Assembly: GCA_002633005.1 (NCBI GenBank)
Contig: NMRA01000023.1
Location: 1,536,062-1,557,096 of the forward strand
Length of the DNA: 21,035 nucleotides
Source of the DNA: Phoronis australis
Taxonomy: Eukaryota > Phoronida > Phoronidae
Reading direction: 5' to 3'
Of this stretch, positions 9,114 through 18,185 are shown in pieces. Made by a program: the position numbers and the translations under genes. Every line of letters begins with the position of its first letter. The stretch's first letter is position 1. The notes under the pieces were generated by a model. The model worked only from the letters and a program-made list of their open reading frames with translations. It was not told the origin of the DNA and ran no database searches.

Positions 9114-9197
9114 ATGTCAAATGACGATAGAACTGTGTGGTGTGGAAATTTATCTGAAGAAGTCACGGAAGAACTTCTTTATGAGCTTTTCATCCAG
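9114..9197 (+). CDS. RBM7: RBM7 (NEXT-complex RRM protein), coding exon 1
   Basis: First coding exon of an RBM7/RBM11-type RNA-binding protein. RBM7 is the RNA-binding subunit of the nuclear exosome targeting complex with MTR4 and ZCCHC8, and delivers promoter-upstream, enhancer and snRNA-extension transcripts to the nuclear exosome. Seen: 28 codons, MSNDDRTVWCGNL..., with RNP2 (VWCGNL, residues 8-13) and helix 1 EEVTEELLYELFIQ, which resembles the vertebrate VTEELLFELFHQ. The start ATG has an A at -3 (AACCATGT). The exon ends in CAG and is followed by donor GTAGTG (9198-9203), phase 0. An open frame extends upstream to a GTG at 9078, but no in-frame ATG exists there, so 9114 is chosen. RBM11 is the close alternative; an undivided invertebrate ancestor of both is equally possible. 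Confidence 0.9.
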
Positions 9198-9439
9198 GTA
9201 GTGCTCTCTTTGTTGTTGTCTGGAAAACCGAAACAACTTCTTCCACCGGCACCTGGGGGGTTATTCTTAAGTTAACTTATATTGTTTACAATCCGACTCC
9301 ATTAACCATACTTGATATTAATATTTTCTGAATCCTCTCGCCGTGATGATAACAGCTTGTCCGAATAAAATTCTGGTTAGTAATTCAGTTTGCTGGTGTT
9401 GAGGTAAAACCAATATTTTGGGACGTGTAGATTGACTGA

Positions 9440-9512
9440 CTCAGGAATCGAACCAGCGACCCTGGTACAACCAGCAAGCGTGTTAACCAATCAATTAATA
9501 GGCAATAGCCCT
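9440..9512 (-). repeat. tRNA-like segment, probable tRNA-derived SINE fragment
   Basis: Read on the minus strand, the segment contains TTGGTTAACACGC followed about 35 bases later by a perfect pol III B box, GGTTCGATTCC (9454-9444). The A-box region is degenerate, and the T-arm pairs only partly (GCTGG with CCTGA), so it is not a working tRNA. Tail boundaries and target duplications were not found. It lies in RBM7 intron 1. Confidence 0.55.
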
Positions 9513-10290
9513 CTAGCGAGTGGCTAGGAGCAGTTCATATGAGTTACTGTAGGCAGATCTTCAACATATGTAACATTGCAGAAGAAGAACGAATGAAGAA
9601 TCGGCAAGAATCTGTGATTGTCTATTTCATGGCGCTGAAAGCCAATGCATAAGATCGCTCCACAACTTGAAAAACAGAGTAGTGGTAGAACGACATACTT
9701 ACTCATGTAAGAATCAGTGTAGTTTTCAACATTAACATTACTCTGGTTGTGCATCCACATATTTATGTGTGGGCACAATAGGGCCGGCCGTCATTGCTGC
9801 CTGTTCAATGTCAGCTGTTCTGTCATGGGCGATTATTAGGTCGAATACGGTATATGTACTTATGAACATTATTCAGTATATTGTTACAGGTTTAAAGGTG
9901 AATGCCACCCGATTTAATTAGTCTTTTTGCCGTCTTAATCGGTCTATATCCACATCGCCTCGCATACGGTCGACCTTACCTTGCCAAGAGGTGTCGCGTT
10001 AACCTTTGAGGAAAGTGAGAAACGATGCTAGCAACGTCAGTGGTTCATAAGCAGAGTGAATGCCGCTATGTTGCGGTGCATCGTTCCCGCTTGTCCGAAC
10101 TAAGCAGCTGCGAGAAAAGCGGGTATATCGTTTTTTTTTTACTTCCTCGAGAGTCCGAAATGCTTAGAAAGCGGCTCACGGTAGTGAAGAATGAAAAGTA
10201 CGCTGTAAATAGCAAGTACGAGGCCGTGAAACATCTCCGTGTCTGAGGCCTGCAGACGTCGACAGTCGTGCCTGACGAATGCCGGCTTAC

Positions 10291-10463
10291 CAAATAACTC
10301 TATGCGTTCCCTGGTCTGAGCTTGTTCACAGCACCTCTCTAGTATTTCTTCATCACTGTATTCCTGTTGTTCGAAGTGATAGCCTGTAAAACTCAATGAT
10401 CCACCTGCGAAGTCGTGACTGATGAGCTCTAGCTCGTCCTAAGTCGGGATTGCGAGTTGCCAT
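10291..10463 (-). other. Possible minus-strand coding exon inside RBM7 intron 1 (unrecognised)
   Basis: Two readings compete. From ATG 10463-10461 (context CCAACATGG) a frame reads MATRNPDLGRARAHQSRLRR and stops 36 codons in. In another frame, after a TTAG acceptor-like site near 10433, the sequence reads DELELISHDF...YHFEQQEYSDEEILERCCEQ...RIELF and meets a strong donor, GGTAAGC, at 10290-10285. The second reading has protein-like composition but matches no family I know. A TATATAAG box and a CCAAT-like word lie about 35-55 bp upstream of the ATG on the minus strand. No partner exon was identified, so it may be a gene relic. Confidence 0.25.
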
Positions 10464-10529
10464 GTTGGCGCCGTCTGTTTCAAAATGAATTATTCTCACC
10501 CTAACCAATACTTATATAAAACTGAAACA

Positions 10530-10534
10530 AAGTG
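10530..10534. repeat. Left target-site duplication AAGTG
   Basis: Matches the five bases at 12606-12610, directly after the right terminal inverted repeat. Confidence 0.6.
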
Positions 10535-12605
10535 CAGTGGCGGATCTACGGGGGGGGGGTTCAGGGGGTTTAAACCCCCCCCTCGGGCCAGGACCCAAAA
10601 ATTAAAAAAAAACAAAAGCGTCTCCAGCAAAACAAAAACGGCACTGCCAGCGTGTGTAAACCCCAAATAAACCAACTTGGAAAAAATTGAGAGGGGATGG
10701 TTCACTCTGAAAATATAGTTTTTTGCATTGTGAATTGCTGAGTCTTTGTGGCTCATCGGCAAAACGCGCGGGGATTTATTGTGTGCGCGCTTCCGTCGAC
10801 ACTACTGAAGTAGCCATGCAGTTTAGATGGATTCACCGCTGAAAGAGCAGTTCTATAGCTGATTTCTTTAGGTAACTAGCTTCTTTACTCTAAGATATGT
10901 TTTGATTTGATTAGGGGAAATACTGCGGTGCCGCAACCCTGATATTCAGGCGAATTGACGTGCAATGTTTTTACCTCATCTGTTATGCCGTGTCGTTCTA
11001 TTACACTCCACACGTTTATAACTGATGTATAGTAAAAGTTGTTTTGCGCAATATCATGCAGTGTACATGTACATGTAATATTGTGTACATGTACATGTAA
11101 TATTGTGTACATGTACATGTAATATTTTTGAAAAAATTCTTTTTCCGAAGAATTTGCTATTGTGGCGGGCGCCATGGTCTGGTCGCGAGTCCGTTTGAAG
11201 ACACACTCTATAACAAGTTATGTCTATACAAGGAATGACCAAGGGGGCACTCACATTGAGAAAGTGACCGCATTCGCGAAAAGTGTACAGTACCAGAAAT
11301 TGCGGGGAGGCTGTTCTTTCACAACAAAGTCTTGCGGGACTCGTGCGATGTTAAATAGGCCTCCTAAGGAGCCCTAGTTCCGACCTTAACACCTACCGTC
11401 TGTCTACCTGCAATAAGCACACTGCCGTCTTCTATACTGGGAATTTCCGCAGAAAGGCTCACCCGATGAAACGCTCATGCCCATGGGCATTTATTTGATA
11501 TTAGTACTACGGGTTTCAAGCGTTCAGACATTGGGACGTTTATTTCGAAAATTGCCAGAGATGCAAATAGGTCCTGGGATGCTTCGTAAAGGTTTGAAGT
11601 AGTCCATGATGAACGGATCAAATCTAGTTGCGCATGTAAGTCTCTTCGAATGGACTTGGCAACCTCAATGGTCTTAGTGTCAACTGAGCTGCGAAACGAG
11701 ATGCTGACATTGTAGAGGCTTACAAGCTCATTGACACAGCAGTTGACGAAGTGCAAGCGTTGGGAACAAACATTGCAGATATGTGGGTAGAATGGTTCCA
11801 AGACGAGCAAATCATTGGATCCGATATACAAATTCCTCGGCAGTCTAGACAACAGAAGGATAGGACTAACGTATGAGTAACCACTGGGGATTAAAATTTT
11901 ACAGAGAAGTTTTCAATTCAAAATTTTTGCATAGTACACTTTAGGTCTCGCGACGGACCAGGCCAGCTTGATTTGTGTAGATGTTGAGTTTCAGTGTACT
12001 TCTGGTCCCTCTGCAAACTAGTCCAGTGTATCTTTTCACCACTGTGCACAGGATGTTTTGGTTTCGAGAAACTGTTTTCAGTTGATTTGTTTCCTGATAG
12101 ATTTGACCTTTTTTAATTGTTGTCAACGGGATCAAGTGATACCTAATTATTTATTGTCGCTTTTGATAATAGACTATGAGTTGAGAGCACCATCTTTCGC
12201 CAGTTTTTCTCGTAACGAGACAGAACACATGTTTATTTCCGGACTAACAGTACAGGTCTTCGTTCTAAAAAACTAAAAGAGGTGTGTGTAAGCAGATGTT
12301 CCAACAAACAATTTTGCTGGTGGTGTGACTCATACCCAGATGTGCACAAATATGGTTTCACGAAACTTATGAGCCAAGTTCATGTGACGAAATCGAGAAG
12401 GGTTTTTAATTATCTTAAGAAAAACTCCAGGGACATGTTAAGTGCCAGAAACTTACCAGGATGCATGGAAATTTTACTATTTGGCTACAAAAACAAAAAA
12501 ATATTTATTACACGGGAGGGGAAACCCCCCGCTCGGCGCTTCGCGCCTAGGATTCCCGGCGGGAATCCTAAACCCCCCCTTGCTGAAAACTTAGATCCGC
12601 CACTG
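10535..12605. mobile_element. Non-autonomous hAT-like DNA transposon with 14-bp TIRs and 5-bp TSD
   Basis: The left end begins CAGTGGCGGATCTA (10535-10548) and the right end is its exact inverse, TAGATCCGCCACTG (12592-12605). AAGTG flanks both sides (10530-10534 and 12606-12610). Both subterminal regions are G/C-rich with foldback potential: the left has a GGGGGTTTAAACCCCC palindrome, and the right has a 9-bp stem AGGATTCCC/GGGAATCCT around GGC and a GCGCTTCGCGC hairpin. TIRs starting CAGTGGCGGATC are typical of hAT-type families in marine invertebrates, as I recall, but hAT duplications are usually 8 bp. No transposase frame is present, so it is non-autonomous or gutted. Two separate short elements facing each other is a less likely alternative. 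Confidence 0.75.
11061..11126. repeat. 22-bp tandem repeat, three perfect copies
   Basis: Units at 11061, 11083 and 11105, each built on the self-complementary stretch TGTACATGTACA. The array lies inside the hAT-like element and is open on the minus strand only because three 22-bp units make 66 bp. Confidence 0.95.
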
Positions 12606-12610
12606 AAGTG
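12606..12610. repeat. Right target-site duplication AAGTG
   Basis: Matches the five bases directly before the left terminal inverted repeat at 10535. Confidence 0.6.
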
Positions 12611-14005
12611 TGTCTCGTTAGATGCAATTTGTAATGCCTTTGAAGTGTTTGTGAGTGCAAATGATTTGAGAAGTCAACAATGAATAATTCACTGCGTTGC
12701 CGGCTTTAGGTGCAATAAAACTAATTGACGGGACACCTAGGCCGTGTGAGGTTATGCTAATTTAGTGTTTGCTGGCAAAAACTGTTTTGAAACAACTCGA
12801 TTTCCATCCCACGGCCAGGTGTTAGGGGAATCTTTATTTACATTTATTTTACTCAAATAATGATTGTCAATGTACAACTTCTGCCCTAACGGTGCTGTGG
12901 CCAAAGTGGAACCTGAATTCGCGGCCCCCGATGACTGAGTATAAGTAGATTTGCAGTTTCGTGGTTAATTCACCAACATAATCAGGTGCACATTACTTTG
13001 GCTCACTAGTATAGTATTTTCTTGATTGGAAGTTTAGTTTCCACTGAACTTTGGCTGGTTTATGTTCGTGATGTCTGATCAGTTTCCGAGCCACTGGCGG
13101 GGATAACGAGTCAATCCGCCCGGCCGCGACGGGCCTGATCGTGCTAACAAGGCTAACAAGCATTTTGTGCTTAGAACTCAAAAATCGCAAGTCTAAACAA
13201 CACAGATCTTTATCTCATGGAAAATACTTCGAAATTATCTCCGAACAGACCCCAAACTCCTGCTACGGACCTTATTGGCCTGCCGAACTTTGTAGGCCAC
13301 AGTGTATCCAAATACCAATAAATCTGTAAGAGTGAAATAAAACAACACGTTTTTATAAGAACTCGGTGTATTTTTAAGGGTTTTACGTCGAAGTTTGATG
13401 ATTTATTGGTGTTAAACGATGACTTCAAGCGATAAGCTGACACCAGCAACCCGTGTTGTGAATTGATGAACAGACTGCGTGTGAAACCGAGGACGTCATT
13501 GGATAATTTCAACACCTCCGTCTGCGGTCAGGTGTCAGGTAACGCAACCGTACGTGTCGTTACGGAGTAGAACTCCTCGATCTAAATTGATACAAATTAG
13601 GTTGTTTTTTGGGTGGCATGCTCCTTTAAATTGTTGTAAAATTTTGAGTTCAGACTTGAACTTAAATCTGTCTTGGTGGGGTCATCAAGTGCAACCTAGG
13701 ATTAGCCAGTCGACCACTTGTACCATGATGTACTAGAGTCCAGAATACTAGACACCTATCTTGAGTTCATATAAAAGTAGAACAGGTATTGTCAAAAATA
13801 ATTTTGAGTCACTTTGATATGACCTTGGCCCTGGTCAAGCATATAATGCGTTTTTCTACCCCTGCAGAAGGGGAGCGTTGAGTCCAGGATGTGGGAATTT
13901 AGGTCCTACTAGTGTTGCGGTTGCGGCTTTTCCAATTCGTGTCACTGGATTTGTTTCAGCACAACCCACAGTAGATTTTCTCATGCCGTGTGATTGCTGT
14001 TGTAG
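12611..14005. other. Remainder of RBM7 intron 1, no gene seen
   Basis: From the transposon's right flank to the exon 2 acceptor. Short open frames on both strands overlap each other and show no recognisable motifs. The last 150 bp give a long frame on both strands that is a shadow of the exon 2 junction region. Confidence 0.55.
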
Positions 14006-14608
14006 GCTGGTCCCTTGGAGAAAGTGGTTATACCAAAAAGTAAAGAAGGTCGACAAAGAAATTTTGCATTCATCACCTTCAAACACGAAGAGTCTGTGCC
14101 TTACACTATACAGTTGTTGCAAAGTATTCAGTTGTATGGCAGACCTTTGAGGCTGCAACATCGATCAGGAAGTGTTCACGATAAGACACATCAGCAACAG
14201 CAGCAGCAACAACAACAAATAAGACAGAGCCCAGTGAGCGAAAATTGGTCCCAAAATGGTCAAACCCCCCGACACCCCAGTCCTATGCGCGACGACAATC
14301 ATTCACCAAAGGAGCTTCACCGATCTAACACGTGGCCGAGGAATATGGACGTTGGCGAACAACGGCAGAGAGCAGACGTGAGCAGTAGGGATCGGAATGC
14401 TGGAACTAATTACATAGAATTTTCAAGGAATGATCAGTTTGTTATGAGCCATCAGCCAATGTCAAGGTCGTCTCAGGAAGAGCGTTTGTGGCGATTGCAG
14501 CAGGCTCAGGCGATGCAACTGCAGGCAGCTTCTCGCATGCAGCAGAGCTACCCTAGGCACTATAATGACTACAGACAGCAGCAGGCATTCCGCGGGAGAA
14601 GGTGGTAG
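14006..14608 (+). CDS. RBM7: RBM7 (NEXT-complex RRM protein), terminal coding exon 2
   Basis: Final coding exon, 200 codons plus TAG. The acceptor TGCTGTTGTAG lies just before 14006, and the frame resumes as AGPLEKVVIPK, the usual sequence after helix 1 of the RBM7 RRM. With exon 1 the protein has 228 residues, against about 266 in human RBM7. RNP1 is RNFAFITF (residues 46-53); the RRM closes near residue 82 with LYGRPLRLQHRSGS, very like the vertebrate LYGRPIKIQFRSGS. The tail is low-complexity and hydrophilic: nine Gln at residues 91-99, several SP/TP sites that could be phosphorylated, a Gln/Met-rich stretch near residues 185-205, and a basic end (FRGRRW). No further intron interrupts the tail. 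The 4.8-kb intron (9198-14005) is filled with repeats and mobile DNA. Confidence 0.92.
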   Translation, partial: AGPLEKVVIPKSKEGRQRNFAFITFKHEESVPYTIQLLQSIQLYGRPLRLQHRSGSVHDKTHQQQQQQQQQIRQSPVSENWSQNGQTPRHPSPMRDDNHSPKELHRSNTWPRNMDVGEQRQRADVSSRDRNAGTNYIEFSRNDQFVMSHQPMSRSSQEERLWRLQQAQAMQLQAASRMQQSYPRHYNDYRQQQAFRGRRW

Positions 14609-15389
14609 GAGCTCACCCTGCTGCTAACTGTTAACAGATTTGTTTGCTTCCTCAAGAAGTATTGATAAGATAGTATAATTTATGGTCTCTCTGGGTCACA
14701 TTTTAGCTACAGTGAAATTGCACCAATTTAGAATGCAATGTGGCAGACAGGTGAAATTTTAAGTAAGTGATGCATAGTGCCAAAAATGATACTTTGTCGT
14801 GTTTAAGTTCTGTACCATAGCAACCAACAGACAGTATTTTGAAACATGATTATTCACGAGAATAAGAGAGTGCTATTTTGGCATTATTTTTGTCCGAAAT
14901 TGTTGAGGGTTTTTGTGAAATCAATCCACTTACAATCTGGTTGGAAGATCACAGTATAATTACACCAATTTCGGACAAAAACAATTGTCACAAATGCCCT
15001 GTTTTATTTTCAAGTTCTACCATTGCTGTAAGTAGTTTTAGTAGTTCCAAATATTGTTGATTGGTAGATGTGGTACACAAGTTGAACATTGGTAGATGTG
15101 GTACACAAGTTGAACATGGGCAAGCATTCATTTAGAGCTGTATATCCTTTATGGAAATAATCACAAACTTTCTTTTCTTTGCCATATTGTGTCCTAAACC
15201 GCAGAGATGTTACCATACTTCAGACTTGTGTTAGCTGTTTTTGTCAATATGTACCATCAGTCCTTGTGGCAACACAGGGCTTATGCCTTGTGACAAATTG
15301 GGCTTTTTAGCTCTGCCCTGTTTTTTCACCTGACTATTTAAAACTGTCTCCATGACAACAGTGATGGTATTCTGAAGTAAGAGAACGGT
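14609..15389. other. RBM7 3' UTR and downstream sequence
   Basis: Follows the RBM7 stop codon. No AATAAA hexamer is visible close by, so the transcript end cannot be set. A 28-bp perfect direct repeat lies at 15060-15115, and the region is otherwise unique-looking. Confidence 0.5.
15060..15115. repeat. 28-bp tandem duplication, two perfect copies
   Basis: Units at 15060-15087 and 15088-15115, each starting ATTGGTAGATGTGGTACACA. Perfect identity suggests a recent duplication. Confidence 0.95.
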
Positions 15390-15698
15390 CACGAATCCTG
15401 GGTCCATCCGTCTGTCCGTGCGGCGTCCGGCGTCCGCTGCTCTATCTCCAAAACCCTTTGACATACGTTCATGAAATTTGGCACATATGTTCCATTCATG
15501 AATAGGACGGCATGTGCGAACTTTCGGACGGATCCGACTACCGGTGTGCCCCCTAGTGGCAATTTTAGATTGTATCTTCAAAAGTCCTGAACGGATTTTC
15601 ATGAAATTTGGTATGCAGGCACGTATTAGTGAGATGACGCTATCCTGCCGTTTTCAGATGGATTCGACATAGTTTGCGCCACCTAGTGTCCATTTTTA
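15390..15698 (-). repeat. Inverted copy of the CTCF-motif repeat family, cut by the assembly gap
   Basis: Reading the minus strand from the gap outwards gives the same order as 6300-6600: a GACACTAGGTGGCGC motif, then ATTGCCACTAGGGGGCACAC, a GATCCGTCCGAAAG segment, CCAAATTTCATGAACGTATG, a GATAGAGCAGCGGACGCC segment, and a final GGACGGACAGACGG tract. The shared terminus marks one end of the element. The other end is lost in the Ns. Confidence 0.88.
15548..15559 (-). promoter_or_regulatory. CTCF-core-like site in the inverted repeat copy
   Basis: On the minus strand this is CCACTAGGGGGC, an exact fit to CCASYAGRKGGC, pointing opposite to the sites at 5564-6029. Binding is not demonstrated. Confidence 0.45.
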
Positions 15699-16074
15699 NN
15701 NNNNNNNNNNNNNNNNNNNNNNNNNNNNNNNNNNNNNNNNNNNNNNNNNNNNNNNNNNNNNNNNNNNNNNNNNNNNNNNNNNNNNNNNNNNNNNNNNNNN
15801 NNNNNNNNNNNNNNNNNNNNNNNNNNNNNNNNNNNNNNNNNNNNNNNNNNNNNNNNNNNNNNNNNNNNNNNNNNNNNNNNNNNNNNNNNNNNNNNNNNNN
15901 NNNNNNNNNNNNNNNNNNNNNNNNNNNNNNNNNNNNNNNNNNNNNNNNNNNNNNNNNNNNNNNNNNNNNNNNNNNNNNNNNNNNNNNNNNNNNNNNNNNN
16001 NNNNNNNNNNNNNNNNNNNNNNNNNNNNNNNNNNNNNNNNNNNNNNNNNNNNNNNNNNNNNNNNNNNNNNNNNN
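15699..16074. other. Assembly gap (376 N)
   Basis: A run of N that begins inside the repeat copy. The repeat probably caused the assembly break. The gap length may be an estimate. Confidence 1.
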
Positions 16075-16498
16075 AAGTTCCAAGTAGAAATTTGTTTCTG
16101 GCATTCTAATGCTGTGCTAATCTCGTATGTTGGTAAATTTGTTTTTAATTCTATGTTTCTGTGGTGCTTTAAGCAACTGGTGTATAGGATGTGCTTGTAT
16201 TATGAAGATTACTCACACTTTGCCCCTAGCCTATTGAGGAGACAATGACCATGCCTTTCCATTTTGCAAAGTACAACATACTACATATATGCCCTCTACT
16301 GGCCACTTAATGGTACCAATAAACAACCCTAGAAGGATACCGTATGCGGTGCAATTGTGGGCGCATTTCAACGCTCTGCGTTGCTCTTGTATCAGATGTC
16401 GTACTCCCACTCATAGTGAAGGCTGTTGAGTCCTGGGTGTTCAGTACATTTGTATTGTACATTTCGGTAGTGATTTAGGAAGATTGTTATCAAGTGCA
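16075..16498. other. Unique-looking sequence after the gap, no gene seen
   Basis: No coding block recognised. A CTCF-core-like match lies at 16291-16302 on the minus strand, and AATAAA occurs at 16318-16323, too far from RBM7 to assign with confidence. Confidence 0.5.
16291..16302 (-). promoter_or_regulatory. Isolated CTCF-core-like site
   Basis: The minus strand reads CCAGTAGAGGGC, an exact fit to the CTCF core, outside the recognisable repeat family. One exact 12-mer match can occur by chance, so this is only a candidate. Confidence 0.3.
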
Positions 16499-16499
16499 G

Positions 16500-16624
16500 C
16501 CAATCAATTAAATAAGAGATCAACTTTTAGGCTTTTAAATGTCCACTGCTGATTGGTGGTACTGTAGCCAGCCAATCAAATAAGAGATCGACTTTTATAC
16601 TTTTTAATTTCCATTGCTGATTGG
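16500..16624. repeat. Two diverged copies of a unit bounded by CCAATCA and TGATTGG
   Basis: Copy 1 (16500-16556) and copy 2 (16572-16624) both run from CCAATCA through AATAAGAGATCRACTTTTA to GCTGATTGG. The 7-bp ends are inverted complements, so each copy can fold back, and they resemble CCAAT boxes in both orientations. The copies differ by small indels, so the duplication is not recent. Confidence 0.8.
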
Positions 16625-16765
16625 ATCACTGAACATTTTGGTCACAAGTGTGATACATTTTGTGATTATCTTGTGCAAAGGCTTGTTCACATAATTGTTT
16701 TCCACTTCTCCTTTAGGGAATTTCCAGTCTACTGAAATTTCATCACAACTCCCCTCACTTTCCCT

Positions 16766-16837
16766 CTGAATACCCTCCACTAGTGACATCTGAATACCCT
16801 CCACTAGTGACATCTGAATACCCTCCACTAGTGACAT
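16766..16837. repeat. 24-bp tandem repeat, three perfect copies
   Basis: Units at 16766, 16790 and 16814 contain CCCTCCACTAGTGACAT. Because 24 is a multiple of three, they create repeated peptides in open frames on both strands, which I do not regard as coding. Confidence 0.96.
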
Positions 16838-18185
16838 CAGAGTTACTGCTAGTACTGAGGATGGCGAATGTCTCATTGAGTCTTGCATTATTGTATGCTA
16901 TGCGGGGATTACTTTTTGTCAGATTGGATTTAATTTTTCCAATGAAGGGGAGCTGCGCAACTCCGCTGTTTAATCCTCTTATGAGAGGAGTTGTGATACA
17001 TGTTCAAGTGCGGGTGTCACACTTTCCTACTGACTAGAACTCTTCAAAACAACTGGGGGAGCTGTGGTGTCGTATGAAGGGTGATATTAGACATGAAAAC
17101 ATGATGAGTTGTGTTTTTAGCTTGTAATCTGTTTAAATATCGTTGACACAAATCTCAAATGTTATGGAATTTTAAAAGTGAATTGTAAACTAACGTGCTT
17201 TAGATGGTCCCGAGTGTTCATCAGTCTACTTCTGGGAAGTGTTCTGCTCTGAACTTTGAATACTCTAAGGTGCTAAAAAACCTCAACTTGCATAACTGGT
17301 TTTGACTTGTTCCTTTCTCGAGTTAGAGATGATTCTTGGCTAGGGTTTCGTAGATGTCCAAGAATCTCGCAGAGGGAGCTAGTGTGATCACGTGCTTTTC
17401 TGGTTATACATGGTGAAATTTCACAAACGTTTTTGTGTCTTTGCAATATTCTCACGTCTGTGGAACACACTTGAACTTGGGAAGAGCGACAAATCATTGT
17501 TGTGTAATGGCAGGTTTAATAATTTGTGCTGTGACAGCGGGTCATTTCATGCGCCGAGTATGGTCAGTTCCTTAATAATAATGTTATGGCTCAGTAACTG
17601 GTCTAAGTAAAGTTAGTTGAAAACGGATTTTAGAGCTTCTTTTAAAAAACAAAAGCTGTATTTAGATGTTCATATGTGCAAGAATACATTATTTTTCTAT
17701 TGTTAAAATGTTCATATGTGAACACGGCATATTAACTGTATGTCTCCTAAATGTAAGCTACCTGTATGTTAATAACATGGTCTGTAGAGCTTGTGTTCTA
17801 GGAAAAACAGTCAGATAATGGAAGTGGTGTCGATGATCAAACAATGTACAATTTGATTTAAAAAGTCTCATTGTGTCAGCAACTATAAACTGGTGAGAAA
17901 CTTATTTTCACAACAATCAATCTTTGTTTCTGAAAATAAGCATTTCTGGAGTCACTCGACTTAAAATTTTTTCAAAAATTGGATTGCAAAGTGCCTTGGA
18001 ATCATTTGAAATTTTAGGCATGGTTGATATTCAAAGTAAATTTTTTATGATCTCGTTTCCAACTAGTTGATTGATCTACAAGGTAACTATTTTTATAAAT
18101 ATGCAGGCAACTTTTTGTTATCCCTGCTTACTGTGGAAAGACTTTATTTAGTTACTTCAGGCCTGAGGGTATATAATATGCAATA
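16838..18185. other. AT-rich intergenic or intronic sequence, no gene seen
   Basis: Short frames on both strands have no recognisable motif. Around 16958-17040 lies a diverged copy of a dispersed sequence also present at 7497-7590. Confidence 0.5.

Noticed and set aside
8903-9166. Minus-strand 87-residue frame across the promoter
   Set aside because: It runs in a different frame from REXO2 exon 1, over the promoter and antisense to RBM7 exon 1, with no recognisable motif.
11477-11490. Perfect 14-bp palindrome ATGCCCATGGGCAT
   Set aside because: Isolated and short; no partner sites or context to suggest an operator or recombination site.
11475-11852. 125-residue minus-strand frame inside the hAT-like element
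   Set aside because: No transposase motif (no DDE context, zinc-finger BED or hAT dimerisation signature) was recognised. I could not support a function or even real coding status.
16604-17037. Frames with MSLVEGIQ or TSEYPPLV repeats
   Set aside because: Produced by the 24-bp tandem repeat, with no coding features in the flanks.
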